DNA of 64,000 nt from Gigaspora rosea (Eukaryota; Glomeromycota; Glomeromycetes; Diversisporales; Gigasporaceae). Numbering within the stretch: the first letter of the stretch is position 1; each line of letters begins with the position of its first letter. The position numbers and the translations under genes are program-made. Below are positions 45,930-56,869 of the stretch, piece by piece. The notes below the pieces were generated by a model, which was given only the letters and a program-made list of their open reading frames with translations, searched no databases and was not told the origin of the DNA. The DNA lies in the NCBI GenBank assembly GCA_003550325.1, contig QKWP01000261.1, positions 108,669 to 172,668 on the forward strand, in the 5' to 3' direction.

Positions 45930-46807
45930 TTAAAAATTGAAATGATCACTTTTTTATTAATCGATATTTCATCTATTTTGTTTGCAAATCAACAAAATTT
46001 TATAGTAAACAATTTACACTTTTTATATATATATTTTTTTTTGATTAATTTCAAAAATTTTAATTACTTTTATTTTTAGGTTCTACTATCTGCAGCTTTT
46101 TAATTTCTGATGACTTATGATAATTATTTATATATGTATCAATAATTTTACCTACTAACTTATAATAGTAAGATAACTTATTACCTATTTAAATGCTTTG
46201 ATCTCCGTAAGAAATATTGAGTATTTTAAATGAATAATTCAACTTGCTTGAAAACAAACATACTCAATAAATGTATTTCAAACCATTGTAATTATTATCT
46301 TTATATTAAAATGTGGGAGTTTGGATTTAGAGAATTTAAGATAGAAATAACTTAGTTTATGAATATACTATCTGGATAATAAGAAAAAATTTTAAGGTAA
46401 TATCAACTTATAAAACTTAAAGTCTTGCCATTGGAATTTTAATAATTTTAATACAATCTTTTGTTTATTTTATATACATTTAAAAAATTCTAATTTTATA
46501 TATATTGATTTACAAATATAGTATTTTGATAATATTTAAATGCTGCAAGTGTATCCTCTGTAACTTAAATACCATGTTGAAACGCATATCAAGATTTTGT
46601 ATTTTTCTTAATAAATAACTAATTTAATACAAAGTACAGTATCGATATGATTAAATACTTTTTAATCAAAAATATTACAATTTATTTCATAATTTGCTGA
46701 AGTCTATTCGGCTGGAGTGATAATTATTGATTTCAGTATGATTACTGCATTATTAATATTATATTCAAAAGTCAACTTTTTAAACATCTTTATTAAATAT
46801 GTACATT
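45930..46807. other. AT-rich, nothing recognised
   Basis: No gene, TIR pair or repeat identified between the long-TIR element and the next dispersed element. Confidence 0.45.
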
Positions 46808-47581
46808 ATTCTTGCTCGGATTTCATATTAAACACTCTCTTTATTAGAGATTACAGATGAAGATACATGATGGGAGTAGTGCCCCACTCCTTCACTTTCT
46901 CTTTTACTATTACATAATGTGCTTATAACAACTCCACACATGCTCATAACAACCCTACATATACTGTGCTCATAACAGTTCGATGTACACATAAAATGTC
47001 ACGTGACGAAGCGCATCTTTTTTTTCTAAAATCAAATCCAAATCCACATTTATGGTGCAGCACATTCAACTCATTACATACAATATCAATTTTTATAAAA
47101 GCAAGTTCGAGCCCATGCTATGGTGTGGTGCATTCAATTTAATACATATGACAACCTCAATGAGTTCGAGCCTACGCTATGGTGCAGCCCATTCAACTCG
47201 GTTCATATAACAAAATTAATGAATTCGAGCACACGCTATAGTGCGGCGCATTCAACATGTTACATATGACAACAGGTAGGGCGTTAGGTGCTAGGTACAA
47301 TGAATGAGAGAGGGCAGGAGGGATGGGAGCCAGATTATAATCAGGTACTAAAGAGAACAAGTGACAAGACAAGCAAAGAAAGAAAGTACTGAGATTCACT
47401 ATTTTCTCCCACATGTATCTTTATAATCTCTGCGTATCAAAATTATCACATGCACCTGTAATCTCCATTGCATACAATCATATACTATTACCTTTTTCAT
47501 ATAAGCCTCAATTTCATATAAGCCACAAATTAGGTTATCCTCGTGATAATAACCCTAGCATGACTTCGTCAACGCATAGGG
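46808..47581 (+). mobile_element. Dispersed element, copy C
   Basis: Starts ttcttgctcggatttcatat and ends at the 3' hairpin (CCCTAGCATGAC-TTC-GTCAACGCATAGGG). It has the ctcataacaa block and older, more diverged units of the 59-bp repeat. It is followed at once by a second 5' terminus (47588, tctcgctcggatttcatat) that runs only to about 47650, so two members are joined end to start. Confidence 0.8.
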
Positions 47582-48095
47582 TTATTATTCTCGCTCGGAT
47601 TTCATATTAAACACTCTCTTTATTAGGGATTACAGATGAAGATACATGATAGAAGACAAAAGAGGATCGATATAGGTCGCAAAGAGGAAAACAACAGAAA
47701 AGCCAAAGAAACATTCTAAAGCCATTCTTGCTGGAATAAGAAGCTGGGGAGATAGCTAAACCTATCCTTCTAAAAGTAAGGCCGGGAAAGTTTTCTAACT
47801 CTATTCTTGCTGAAGTAAGGAACAGGAAGACGTCCCGAATCTCTCTCCTCTTCCTTCTTTTTCTTCTTCTTCTTGCCAAGAAGACTTCTAAATCTATTCT
47901 TTCTGTGTAGACAGAACCAGCCTAAGGTACCTCACCACCAGTTGTGGGTAGCCACCCCCTAATGCTTATTAGAAAGCATTAGCCTGGTCTCCATTGCACC
48001 TGCTATACCCTATACGTGTGTTATGAACAAATTACTTACCCTCCTCTAGCTTATAGCATTTACCGCACCTGTTGTTATTGTCATGGGGTAAATGT
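47582..48095. other. Partial second 5' end, then unassigned spacer
   Basis: 47588-47650 is the 5' end of another dispersed-element copy. 47651-47920 holds three diverged repeats of ttctaa..ctattcttgctgraataagra. A 9-bp-arm hairpin (CTAATGCTT/AAGCATTAG) lies at about 47959-47982. No coding sequence. Confidence 0.5.
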
Positions 48096-48639
48096 GACAT
48101 TTCCAATAACAGATGATCATTATTCCGTATACTGCGCCAGATTTCATATGTTAATTAATAATGCATTGAGTGACAATGCACAATAGACAATTATGATCAA
48201 TAATGCATATCGGCAATTTAAACCGATCATGCATATAATGAATAGTCTGTAATTGATCAAGCGTGCTCAGGGCTCGGCGAACGGCATAATAACTTAGAAA
48301 TCTTCTAACCTCTAGTATAATATCCAAATTGAGATAACTTTGTAGATAGAGTATCGTACGGTTTTAGCCTTGTATTTTCTACAATTTTCTAAATTTGTTA
48401 GATTAGTGATTTTATATCATAATTGTAAAGTATAAAAAGAGGTTGTTTTGATCTCTTCATTGGGAGTAATATTTGAATTAAAATGATACCAATCCAATAA
48501 AATCTATATACTAGGTTCAAATTATATAAATATACAAAATTCCCTTTTCATTAAAAATCTTGTTAAACACCAAGTCACGCCTTTGGCGAACTGCCTTTTA
48601 TTAAATTTTGCACAAATTTATACAATTTGCCCTGTAACA
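48096..48639 (+). repeat. Probable LTR of Ty3/gypsy element (5' boundary uncertain)
   Basis: Ends ...ccctgtaaca at 48639, two bases before a primer-binding-like tggtggtgactgtgaaa (48642-48658), and is followed by gag. A TATA-like tataaaaag lies at 48431-48439. The start is placed at a TGTGACATTT; TGTTATTG at 48072 is an alternative. A second LTR is not in the window because the element is truncated, so the boundary cannot be checked internally. Confidence 0.5.
48431..48439 (+). promoter_or_regulatory. TATA-like box in LTR
   Basis: tataaaaag lies about 210 bp before the LTR end, where the U3/R border of a gypsy LTR would be expected, ahead of gatctcttcattggg. Positional inference only. Confidence 0.35.
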
Positions 48640-48701
48640 ATTGGTGGTGACTGTGAAATACCAACTTCATAATAAAAATTTCAGTAAAACAACTAATTAA
48701 A

Positions 48702-50222
48702 ATGAATACCAAACAGTTTCAGCAATTCATAGAAATGATGACAAAATCCCTCGAGAATTAAAACGGAAATACGATTACTACAAAGGAAAGCAACTATGTT
48801 AAGGTAAAAAGCTTCTATGGTACTGATGAATAAGACCCCTTTGAGTGGTTCGACAAATTCGAACTGGCGCTGACGCAAATAATTGGATAGAAAATCGCTG
48901 ATTAAAAATTGCGTCAGGATATTTAAAAGGAACGGCTGCTGACTGGTATAAAAAAAAATAAAGATAATATCAAGAATTGGAAAACCAGGGACGAAGATGA
49001 AGAAGAAAAGAAGAAAAGCTTCTATTACTTGTTTGTAGAGCATTTTGCACCACCGGAATGGCAACATCGGTAGCAAATAGAGTTAAACTCTTTAAAACAA
49101 AAGGAATTTGAAAAAGTAGATGCATATGCCACAAAATTTAAAAGATTGCTTAGTTAGGTCAACTTGGAAAAAGGGTTGTCAGATGGATTTATTGTAGGTA
49201 TGTTTTTGAGTGGCCTAAAGAAGAATCACACTACTTCGTGGCTGTTGCTGCGCCTAAGGACCTAAATGAAGCAATAGCTGTAGCAAAAAGGGTGGAGGCC
49301 GGTAATTATTACAGACAAAACCCTACTGAAACCCACGAGTCGCAGTCTAAATTAGGAAATGAATTATGAGACCTTAAGGAAAGGATTGAAACTGTGGCTT
49401 TAAATTATACTGCTTTAACGGATAAAATTAAGTATATAAAAGAATGGACCCAAAACAATGTTTATTCGAATTCTGAAAGAAAAATTGTGTGTTATAATTG
49501 TAGCAATATAGGTCATATGGCCCAACATTGTAGATCGAAAAAGACATACCATGTAAACACAAATCGATTAGATATGAAAAAAACCTTTAATCAAGAAAAA
49601 AATGTTAATTTTTGTGAAGTCATAGATGATAATGATTGTATAGATAGTGAAGTATATAATATAAAAAGTGGACCCACTGCACGAAAAACCAGAAAACAAT
49701 CTACAAATCCTGACTGGAACGAGAGATTAAGAGAGAGGAAGGTGCCCAAAGTTTGATCTACAAAACTAAATGAATCAGAACAAGAAAGAAGTTTTGACCA
49801 AAATCCTGAAGCAGAGAAGTCTAATATAACCAATAAAAAGAAAGAAAGATGTGGACTGTCAGTTATAAATTCCCTCTTACTATATAATGTCACTAAAAAT
49901 ATTTTAGCATTACCTACTACTGCTACTGTAGGTCAAATGTTACAATATCCAAATCAGAAAAGAAACTTAGCTCGGATATTAAAACAACTGTTAACAACTA
50001 AAGAAGCAAATTTTATTAATATTGAAGAAAAAAGACATACCACGGCCCCATAGTGTTGCATAAGGATCCAAGAAAGTTTTCATCTTAGTGGTGTTGGATT
50101 CTGGAGCCGCGATAAGTATTATTTCACAAAGATTATTTGACAAGCTAAAATTGAAAATAGATGAGGAAGCCACGACTATAGTAGTAACAGCTACCAGATC
50201 CAAGGCAAGGACGTTAGGCAAA
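48702..50222 (+). pseudogene. Ty3/gypsy gag-protease, truncated and interrupted
   Basis: Gag starts MNTKQFQQFIEMMTKSLEN and continues in several frames: VKSFYGTDE, DPFEWFDKFELALTQI, LKIASGYLKGTAADWY, EFEKVDAYATKFKRLL, GFIVGMFLSGLKK, KRVEAGNYYRQNP. A CCHC zinc knuckle (CYNCSNIGHMAQHC) lies at 49490-49531. The retropepsin-like protease has FILVVLDSGAAISIISQRLF with the catalytic DSG at 50097. Homology stops around 50222, where a minus-strand element gene abuts; RT and integrase are missing. Six or so in-frame stops interrupt gag. The expected frame context makes at least three readable as C-to-T changes of CAA or CGA codons (near 48827, 48897 and 49368). Confidence 0.85.
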
Positions 50223-51899
50223 GTTTATATCCACCAGGAGTTGAATTTTGAACCACTTTAACTAAATCTTCAAGATTATCTACTTTAGATTTTTGTAAAA
50301 GTAATTTTATAAGACCAAAAAATCTATCTGGACTAAATTTAGTATATCATGCAACAATAAAACAATAAATTATACTATCATGCAATCCTGTTAATACTCA
50401 AGCTAAATATGCTATCATAGCATTATTTTTATTTTGACCAGAACAGTTATCTGCATGAATTACTAAGTTTTTTTCTCCTAAGCCATGTAATTCAAAGTAA
50501 TTATGTACTAAAGAAATAACAGCATCTGCATCTTTACCAACTAATTCACTTTCTTTAATAAGATAGTTTACCTAAAATTATATTTTATAATTTATATTAG
50601 TTAATTTTATATAATAATAAATTAATAATAAAAATTTAATCTTTACTTGACATGGAAATGCATCATCACATATTCCAAATAAGTGAACTTATATAAAGAA
50701 TTAAAATAAATTTCACCCCTAATTATATATAATAATTTAATAAATCTAAATAAAATTATTATTTTAAATTTATAAAACAACTTACTTCTTATTGAGAAGA
50801 ATATGGTAATTGAATTTGTTGTGCATAATCCCAAGAAAGATGAATTGTAATATCTAAAGAATTAGGGTTTCCAGGACGTACTAAATTACTAATTCCAAAT
50901 TTTTGAATATTATTATATACAATATTAATATAATTTCTATTAAATTTAAATAAATTAATTAATATTATTTAATAAATAAAATAAATATAAATAAAATTAT
51001 TTACTTATAATTTTCTCTTTCTTTATGTGCCCATTCAATATGTTTATGCCATTCTAATACTTTGGTTTCTTTTTCTTCAACTGTCTAATAATTTGCATTA
51101 AATCGCATATCTTTATACTTTAAACATAAATCACTTCTAGGAGATAATTTTTTAATATGTGGTAAAAATTTTTTCCAAATTTTATTAAATGTTGTATAAC
51201 AAACTCCGTATTCATTATTATTGTCAGTTGCTTCTAAATATTGTGTATGTAAAGATAAACAAGTTATATCTGCTAGCAAATATATAACTATACTAGTATT
51301 ATCATGAAAACTTCGTCCTATAAAATTTATATAAATTAATAAAAAATAATTAGTTAAAATCAATTTAATAACTATAATACCTGGAGATGGTAAACCATTT
51401 TGTTTTGCATAATTTGCTATAAAAGTAATAACACTTAGTACTGTTTCAAATGATATTGCTTGATTTCTTATTTTTCTTATTTTAGAATTTTTTCTTAAAT
51501 TAATATCATTTTCTACAAAGTGCTCTCTTAAATTTTTCCACTTTTTATTTCCAAGTTCATAAATTGGTTTAAAAGCATCAAAACAAATTGATTTTCCTTC
51601 AAAAATGTACTCTGTAGAAAGTTTGTTTTTTTTTAAATTTTAACTACTTCAGGTCATTTAGTAGCATAAATAATACCTAATAAATACATATCTTGAAAAG
51701 CTTTAGAAAGCTTTTTAAAATTTAAATGCATCTAGAAATTTCTTCTTCGGTCCAAGTTTCATTTTCTAAAAGATTACTTTCTAAAATTTCTTGAATTTAA
51801 GAATTATCAAATAAAGACAATTATTGTCTTCATCTGAATATTGAAATTGCAAATTTGAAAGATCAGTTTGCAATTGGGTATTTTCTTTTCTGTCATAAT
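50223..51899 (-). pseudogene. DUF7869-type mobile-element protein, broken
   Basis: Minus strand, in order: TWTEEEISRC, EGKSICFDAFKPIYELGNKK, NLREHFVENDINLRKNSKIR, SFETVLSVITFIANYAKQNG, RSFHDNTSIVIYLLADITCL, KLSPRSDLCLKYKDMRFNAN, EWHKHIEWAHKERENYK, VRPGNPNSLDITIHLSWDYA, VHLFGICDDAFPCQ, VNYLIKESELVGKDADAVIS, HADNCSGQNKNN, KFSPDRFFGLIK. The HADNC.GQNKNN and F.PDRFFGL.K motifs are those of the transposase-like DUF7869 family, frequent in Rhizophagus. Introns with GT-AG borders remain (for example 51322-51384, about 50690-50785 and 50574-50650). Stops such as TGA for the expected Trp at 50400 and frameshifts inactivate it. It truncates the gypsy element. Confidence 0.75.
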
Positions 51900-51904
51900 G
51901 ATAC

Positions 51905-52520
51905 CCAAAGAATAAATGTCAACTATTGATCATATGGTTTTCCTTGTAAAATCTCTGGTGCCATATAAGGCAACTCCGTACACCCTTACTTTGAATTAGA
52001 GAGTACTAAATCTGTAATATATGCGCTATCTAATTCGTCTTGCAAAATGTTTTTACTATGAAGATCTCGGTGCTTTAATCCTTGTGAATGAATTGCAACT
52101 TAAATCACGATAACACATTAAGGGCAAAGTTTCGACATATCAAGTTTTTGATTGTACGATATAGTTTTTCCATATAAAATTTCCCACATAATTATACCAA
52201 ATGAATAAATATCAAATGCTTTAGTGTAGGATTGGTTGTTCAAAACTTCAGGTACAACGTATGGAAAATTCCAAAAATTCCATCTGATTTCGATTTTAAC
52301 TTAATATTAGCTGATATTGAAAGTCCTAAATCAACGATATAAGCATTTTTTTTTTTTCAAGCCATTTATAATATATTTCCACTATGTGAATCCTGGTGAA
52401 TGAGATCTTTGAGAATGCATAATTTGAAGATCTGACACAATATATTGCAATAAATTTAATTTATCTTTCCAATCCATTTTCGATATAATATGTCAATTGT
52501 GGCGCAAACTGCCTTCATAA
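51905..52520 (-). pseudogene. Protein kinase, two partial catalytic fragments in tandem
   Basis: The first fragment (52520 to about 52130, minus strand) reads DWKDKLNLLQYIVSDLQIMH, DLIHQDSHSGNI (catalytic loop, Arg replaced by Gln), DLGLSISANIKL (DFG as DLG), PYVVPEVLNNQSYTKAFDIY and SFGIIMWEILYGKTISYN. The second (about 52110 to 51905) reads IHSQGLKHRDLHSKNILQDE, DSAYITDLVLS, ELPYMAPEILQGKPYD and VDIYSLGIIM. Both match the C-lobe of the expanded Rhizophagus tyrosine-kinase-like family but differ from each other. Each has stops or frameshifts. The N-lobe is absent; the upstream side is cut by dispersed element copy D. Confidence 0.85.
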
Positions 52521-52528
52521 GCATATTA

Positions 52529-53789
52529 TTCTTGCTCGGATTTCATATCAAACACTCTCTTTATTAGAGGTTATGAAGATACGTAATGGGTATAAGGCGC
52601 CATAGGTAAACAGGATGGACGGGTGGGCTTTTATAATTTACGCCATCATGCATCTTGCAATATTTGTTACATGTGCATAATCTCTATCGCATGTAATCAC
52701 ATGCATATCATTTCTATCATCTAAGCCATGATTGGGATGATCCTCCTTGTCCGTCTTGTTGCTTTATTAGGATCATATGATAGACACCGTGTGGGTCGAG
52801 TGTTATCTTCATTACAATGCGCTCGTTCTCCATATTCAGATTTTTGAGCGGCGCAGCAAGCGGCGTCATTGCGATAAGGGTTCTTCCTTCTTTCTTTTTC
52901 TTTTTCTTTCTTTTTTTTTTTCAATTCCGTAATAATAATCCCACCAGTTCTCTAAATTCATTGAATTATCTGCCTCAGCAGGCTTGCTTTTATCATTTTC
53001 AACTCCTATGTAGTGAAATGTGGTGAAATGTGGTGAATTGGTGAAATTGGTGGAATTACTTTCACCAGCATCCATACACCTATCCCATGTCACCGATCGT
53101 TAGTTTGCCTATATCTGCCAATTTTTTAACAATTCTCGAAATTTAGTCGATTGAAATCAGGTTCATAAAGTTCTTTCATTAATATCTCGCCCACCCGTAT
53201 CATAATATTTATTATCACCTTTCGTGACTTTCGTAACTCCATAGAACGGAATAACACATTTAGATGGTAACGAACCCTTCATAATCGTTTAGACACACCA
53301 ATCAAACTTTTAGTGTTTTCGACTATGCTTGCATCAAGTTTCTTGAAGAAAGCTCAGAGTGAGCCTCTCTTTTTCTTTCTCTCTTTTTTTGCAGGGTATT
53401 CGAAATGTACTTTTTCAATCGAAGCAATTATCAGGTAGATTCAAGAAATCGCCGTGATTTTCCTTCGTATTTCTTTATTGTTTTCCTTCGTATCTCTTTA
53501 TACTGGAGCACAGGTTTTTGCATAGAACGATGGAGCCAGATTATAATCGGGCACCGAAGAGAACAAGTGACAAGACAAGCGAAGAAAGGAAGCACTGAGA
53601 TTCACCATTTTCTCCACATGTATCTTTATAATCTCTGCGTATCAAAATTATCACATGCACCTGTAATCTCCATTGCATACAATCATATGCTATTACCTTT
53701 TCATATAAGCCTCAATTTCATATAAGCCACAAATCTGGTTTTCCTCGCGATAATAACCCTAGCGTGACTTCGTCAACGCATAGGGCTAA
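52529..53789 (+). mobile_element. Dispersed element, copy D, with different interior
   Basis: The 5' terminus (ttcttgctcggatttcatat at 52529) and 3' portion (53523-53789, gagccagattataatcgggc ... hairpin ... CTAA followed by T) match copies B and C. The middle (about 52600-53520) does not. It contains ctttctttttctttt tracts, a gtgaaatgtggtgaa repeat at 53013-53050 and no recognised gene. Shared ends with unrelated cargo suggest capture or recombination between members. Confidence 0.7.
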
Positions 53790-54974
53790 TACAAAATTTA
53801 TGCCAAAAATTGTTCTTAAAAGATTTTTAAACATAAATTGAATTTTCTTAATAAAACATGTAAACAGCTTTGAATTTAAATGATCTATAAATAAAAAACT
53901 AATATTTTTTACTTCTTTTGTTTTATAATTAGCTTTGGCATAGCCGGCTTGTTTATTGATATATATCTATTCAAAACCAGTTAAAAAAATTTTGAAAATA
54001 CGATCAGAAATTTGTCAACCAGTTTAAAAAAATTGCAACACAAATTGAAATAAGAGGTCAAGTTTTTATTAATATTTGCCAACCATATTTTAATGATTAT
54101 TATAAAGCTCAATATTTATACTGTATAATGTTTATTTAAAGTGATGATAATTCTTCAACACCTAAATACTTTTGAATTTGTTTGAGAACTCGACCTACAA
54201 AAGACCTGTTAACACCCAAATGTTTAACAATTACTCTAACTGACAAATTTTCTATATTCTTTCACTATTTTCCAACGAATATTTTTTGAAGTATCATATT
54301 TGATGAATTAACGATATGTATTTATATATGTTGTGCAACAACGAGATAAATAGCTCATCGATTTCGGCAGAATAGACTTCGGTAATTTTTTTTTGGAATT
54401 ATGAAAACAGCTGTAAACATGTTTTTTTTTCTTTAATAGATAATTTTTAAATTTCGGTTTTTCTAAATTTTAAATAGAAACTTAAGGTAATTTTAATTAA
54501 AATGCTTTTTAATACCAAGATATATTTGACACATTTCAATATTTTCCAAATGACGAAACCAGTTTCGACTTTTGTCAATTTCAAAATTTTTAGGTTTTTT
54601 ATAATTGTAAGAATCCATTATAAGATTATTGACAACCGATTATTTTAAAGCTGAAAAAAATAATTTTGCAATAAATTATTATGAAATAACTTTGTCACAA
54701 AGAAAATTTCTGAGTACTTTTAGCCATTAATTCATTATCCGCTTTTGAAAATTTTTAATTAAGAACAGATGGCCTCAAACTAACACTTAAAGTACCGTAG
54801 TGCACTGACCAAAGTACCTCTTTTTCAATACCCATTGCAAAATACCCGGTGCAAAGCACAAGATCTCTATTAATAAATATAGATTTTTTTAAATTTTTAG
54901 ACTGCATATTGTAAGTGTTAAATGTGCAAATGCTTAAAATTTTTTTTTCTTGCGGACCCACTGCCGTATAATAT
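53790..54974. other. AT-rich; contains a transposase HTH remnant
   Basis: Outside the remnant at 54143-54361 I see no gene. 54755-54961 is open on the minus strand but without a recognised domain. Confidence 0.4.
54143..54361 (-). pseudogene. Helix-turn-helix remnant, Tc1/mariner-like transposase N-terminus
   Basis: The minus strand reads YDTSKNIRWKIVKEYRK then, after a frameshift, NLSVRVIVKHLGVNRSFVGR and VLKQIQKYLGVEE. The spacing (..IxxxLGVxxxxVxxVLKxxxxxG) fits the paired-type HTH at the start of Tc1/mariner-type transposases. No DDE domain follows. Short, so the call is tentative. Confidence 0.4.
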
Positions 54975-55473
54975 ACCCGGGTCTTTGTAGTTTTTTAGAA
55001 AACTTTACTTAAGGTTTTAGTACTAATAAAAAAAATTGCGGCAATTTTTTTTAAGCAATAAATAAATATTTCTTAACAACTACATAACCAAGTTCTTTTT
55101 GTTTTTATTTTGATTTTACAAATACGTAGAATTAAATAAAAAAAGGTTTCATAAATTTGGTTAGATAATCGTTGAGAAATTTTCGTTTGAAGTTGAAAAA
55201 AAAGAAATTTTACTACAGCTTTTGATTTTTTCAAAGATTTTTAACCTTCTTTTTTTAAAATTTAAGCGAAGTATTCTCAAAGACTATCTAACTAATCTCA
55301 TAAGATTTTTTTTATAGAATTAAAATAAAAAAAATTCGCTAAATTAGTTAAATATTCATCGAGAAAATTGGCTCAAAGTTTTAAAAAACCTCTAAATTTT
55401 CATGGTCGATCATTCCCCAATGTGGAATTTTGGGGAACCTCCTGTAAAAAATTTTTGATTAACCCGACCCGGA
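54975..55473. repeat. Fold-back repeats related to the 42104 palindrome
   Basis: Two palindromes lie at 55064-55182 and 55274-55366. Each has arms of the type tctcaacgattatctaacca ... and an A/T-rich centre (tttttattttgatt / aattaaaataaaa), like the inner part of 42104-42356. The outer sequences acccgggtc (54975) and gacccgg (55466) are inverted and might be the ends of one roughly 500-bp element. Confidence 0.6.
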
Positions 55474-55565
55474 TCTGTCCGTATAAACCAAACTAAATCA
55501 GAACGCGTGTTATTGATTACGTTATCACACGTTCTCATTTATTCTTCGATTTATTCTTTAAATAA

Positions 55566-56020
55566 ATGCCTTATCCAGTTACTTTTGCTGAAATTGTAAA
55601 AGAATGGGGAACGACAAAACAACTACAATTTCTAACAAATCAAGGCGGTTAAACTTGACAAAGAAGACGTTGATCTTTTTAAAAATCAAAAAATAAGAGA
55701 CTATTCCTTTCTTAATATTAAAGAACAACTCAGAAATTGCGGGTTTAAATTTGATTTTTTATAAATTTTTCTTTTTGTAGGTGAATCTCTACAGGAAATA
55801 ATAATTCCTCCATTAAAAAAATCAAAAGATGGAATTATCCTTGCGTCGAATACTTCAAAATCTATTTTTATGAAGAATGGTTTTTAAGTCATTTCGAAAG
55901 TTGGGTCAACACAAATTACAAACGGTTGCAAAAAGATGTTTTCCATCAAACATTTTTTAAAGTGATACGAGAAATAATAGCTGATGAGAAAACATTAGCA
56001 GAAACATAAAATGATGAGTC
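55566..56020 (+). pseudogene. SAM-like domain protein fragment
   Basis: ATG at 55566: MPYPVTFAEIVKEWGTTKQL then, shifted, KLDKEDVDLFKNQKIRDYSF and LNIKEQLRNCGFKFD. This matches the small SAM-like N-terminal module found in many Rhizophagus proteins, including some Crinkler-like ones. A likely intron separates it from GESLQEIIIPPLKKSKDG and, shifted again, YEEWFLSHFESWVNTNYKRL. Frameshifts and stops break it, and the C-terminal domain cannot be identified. Confidence 0.6.
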
Positions 56021-56225
56021 GCTAAAAATGCTTAATTACATCATTAGTACTATTTTTTGTATCCTAGTATATTTACAAACAGAAACAGTTTATTATCTAA
56101 CTACAGTTTTGTTCTAACAAGAATGAGCCAAATTTTAATAGATGAAAAATTTTATTTTAAGTAAAATTTGATGCACATTTAAAATAAAATTTTAAGTTAT
56201 CTTTTAAAATTAAACAATGTAGATA

Positions 56226-56375
56226 AAGTAATCGATTTGATCCTGAAGTCGAAGATCGTGTTTATTGGGTACGTCCTGATAAATATGCATATGATCATTC
56301 TTATCTAATCAAAAGATATCTTTTAAAAATTCAATAATGGGATAAGGTAATCGATTTGATCCTCTGGATGGCAGT
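56226..56375 (+). repeat. Isolated unit of the 60675-62640 repeat
   Basis: Contains gtgtttattgggtacgtcct then gataaatatgcatatgatca and ataaggtaatcgatttgatc with ctctggatgg, as in the large array, so repeat units flank the two DDX41 pseudogenes on both sides. Confidence 0.85.
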
Positions 56376-56551
56376 CCATGATATGTATATTTGCTTATGT
56401 ATTAGGTAGGTATTCAGAGGTTTCTCTTTTCAATGTTAAATTGACATTTATGTTGTCTTCTTCATTGGATAACTCTTATTTATGGACCTCATTAGAAGGT
56501 TCTGGTACCTCTGATAAAACAAACCTTCAACATATTTCTATATCACGCTGT

Positions 56552-56640
56552 TTTGTTGAATGGTTTTGGAAGTGGATATTTACTTTACCACGTCCCCAAA
56601 GTCTTGTAACACTACAAACTTGTTGGTAAAAGTATGGATT
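56552..56640 (-). pseudogene. Divergent exon fragment upstream of DDX41 copy II
   Basis: Second copy of the block at 22248-22400: the minus strand reads NPYFYQQVCSVTRLWGRGK, with frame changes. Precedes the DDX41 copy II start by about 230 bp. See the first copy for the interpretation. Confidence 0.4.
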
Positions 56641-56869
56641 GACTAGGGTATTAAAAGTGACAATGGATTGTCGAAAAGGAAAAGAGAAAATGCGAAAAAA
56701 AGCATAATTATTATATTGGATTCACTGAAGCTGATCTTGCAGACTTTCTGATGTTAGCCGATATGCAATAAATTGAATACAAAGATCTGCTGTGATGAAT
56801 TAGAAACGTAAGTGATTCGTGAATGATTCGTGTGATTGGTGATTGTTTGGGTAACTATAGTTCTTCAAG

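Noticed and set aside
52721-53093. Open frames through aaagaaaaagaaa tracts
   Set aside because: They arise from the ctttctttttc repeat in dispersed element copy D.
56378-56629. 83-codon plus-strand frame
   Set aside because: It overlaps the divergent-exon block on the other strand and shows no domain; most likely spurious.
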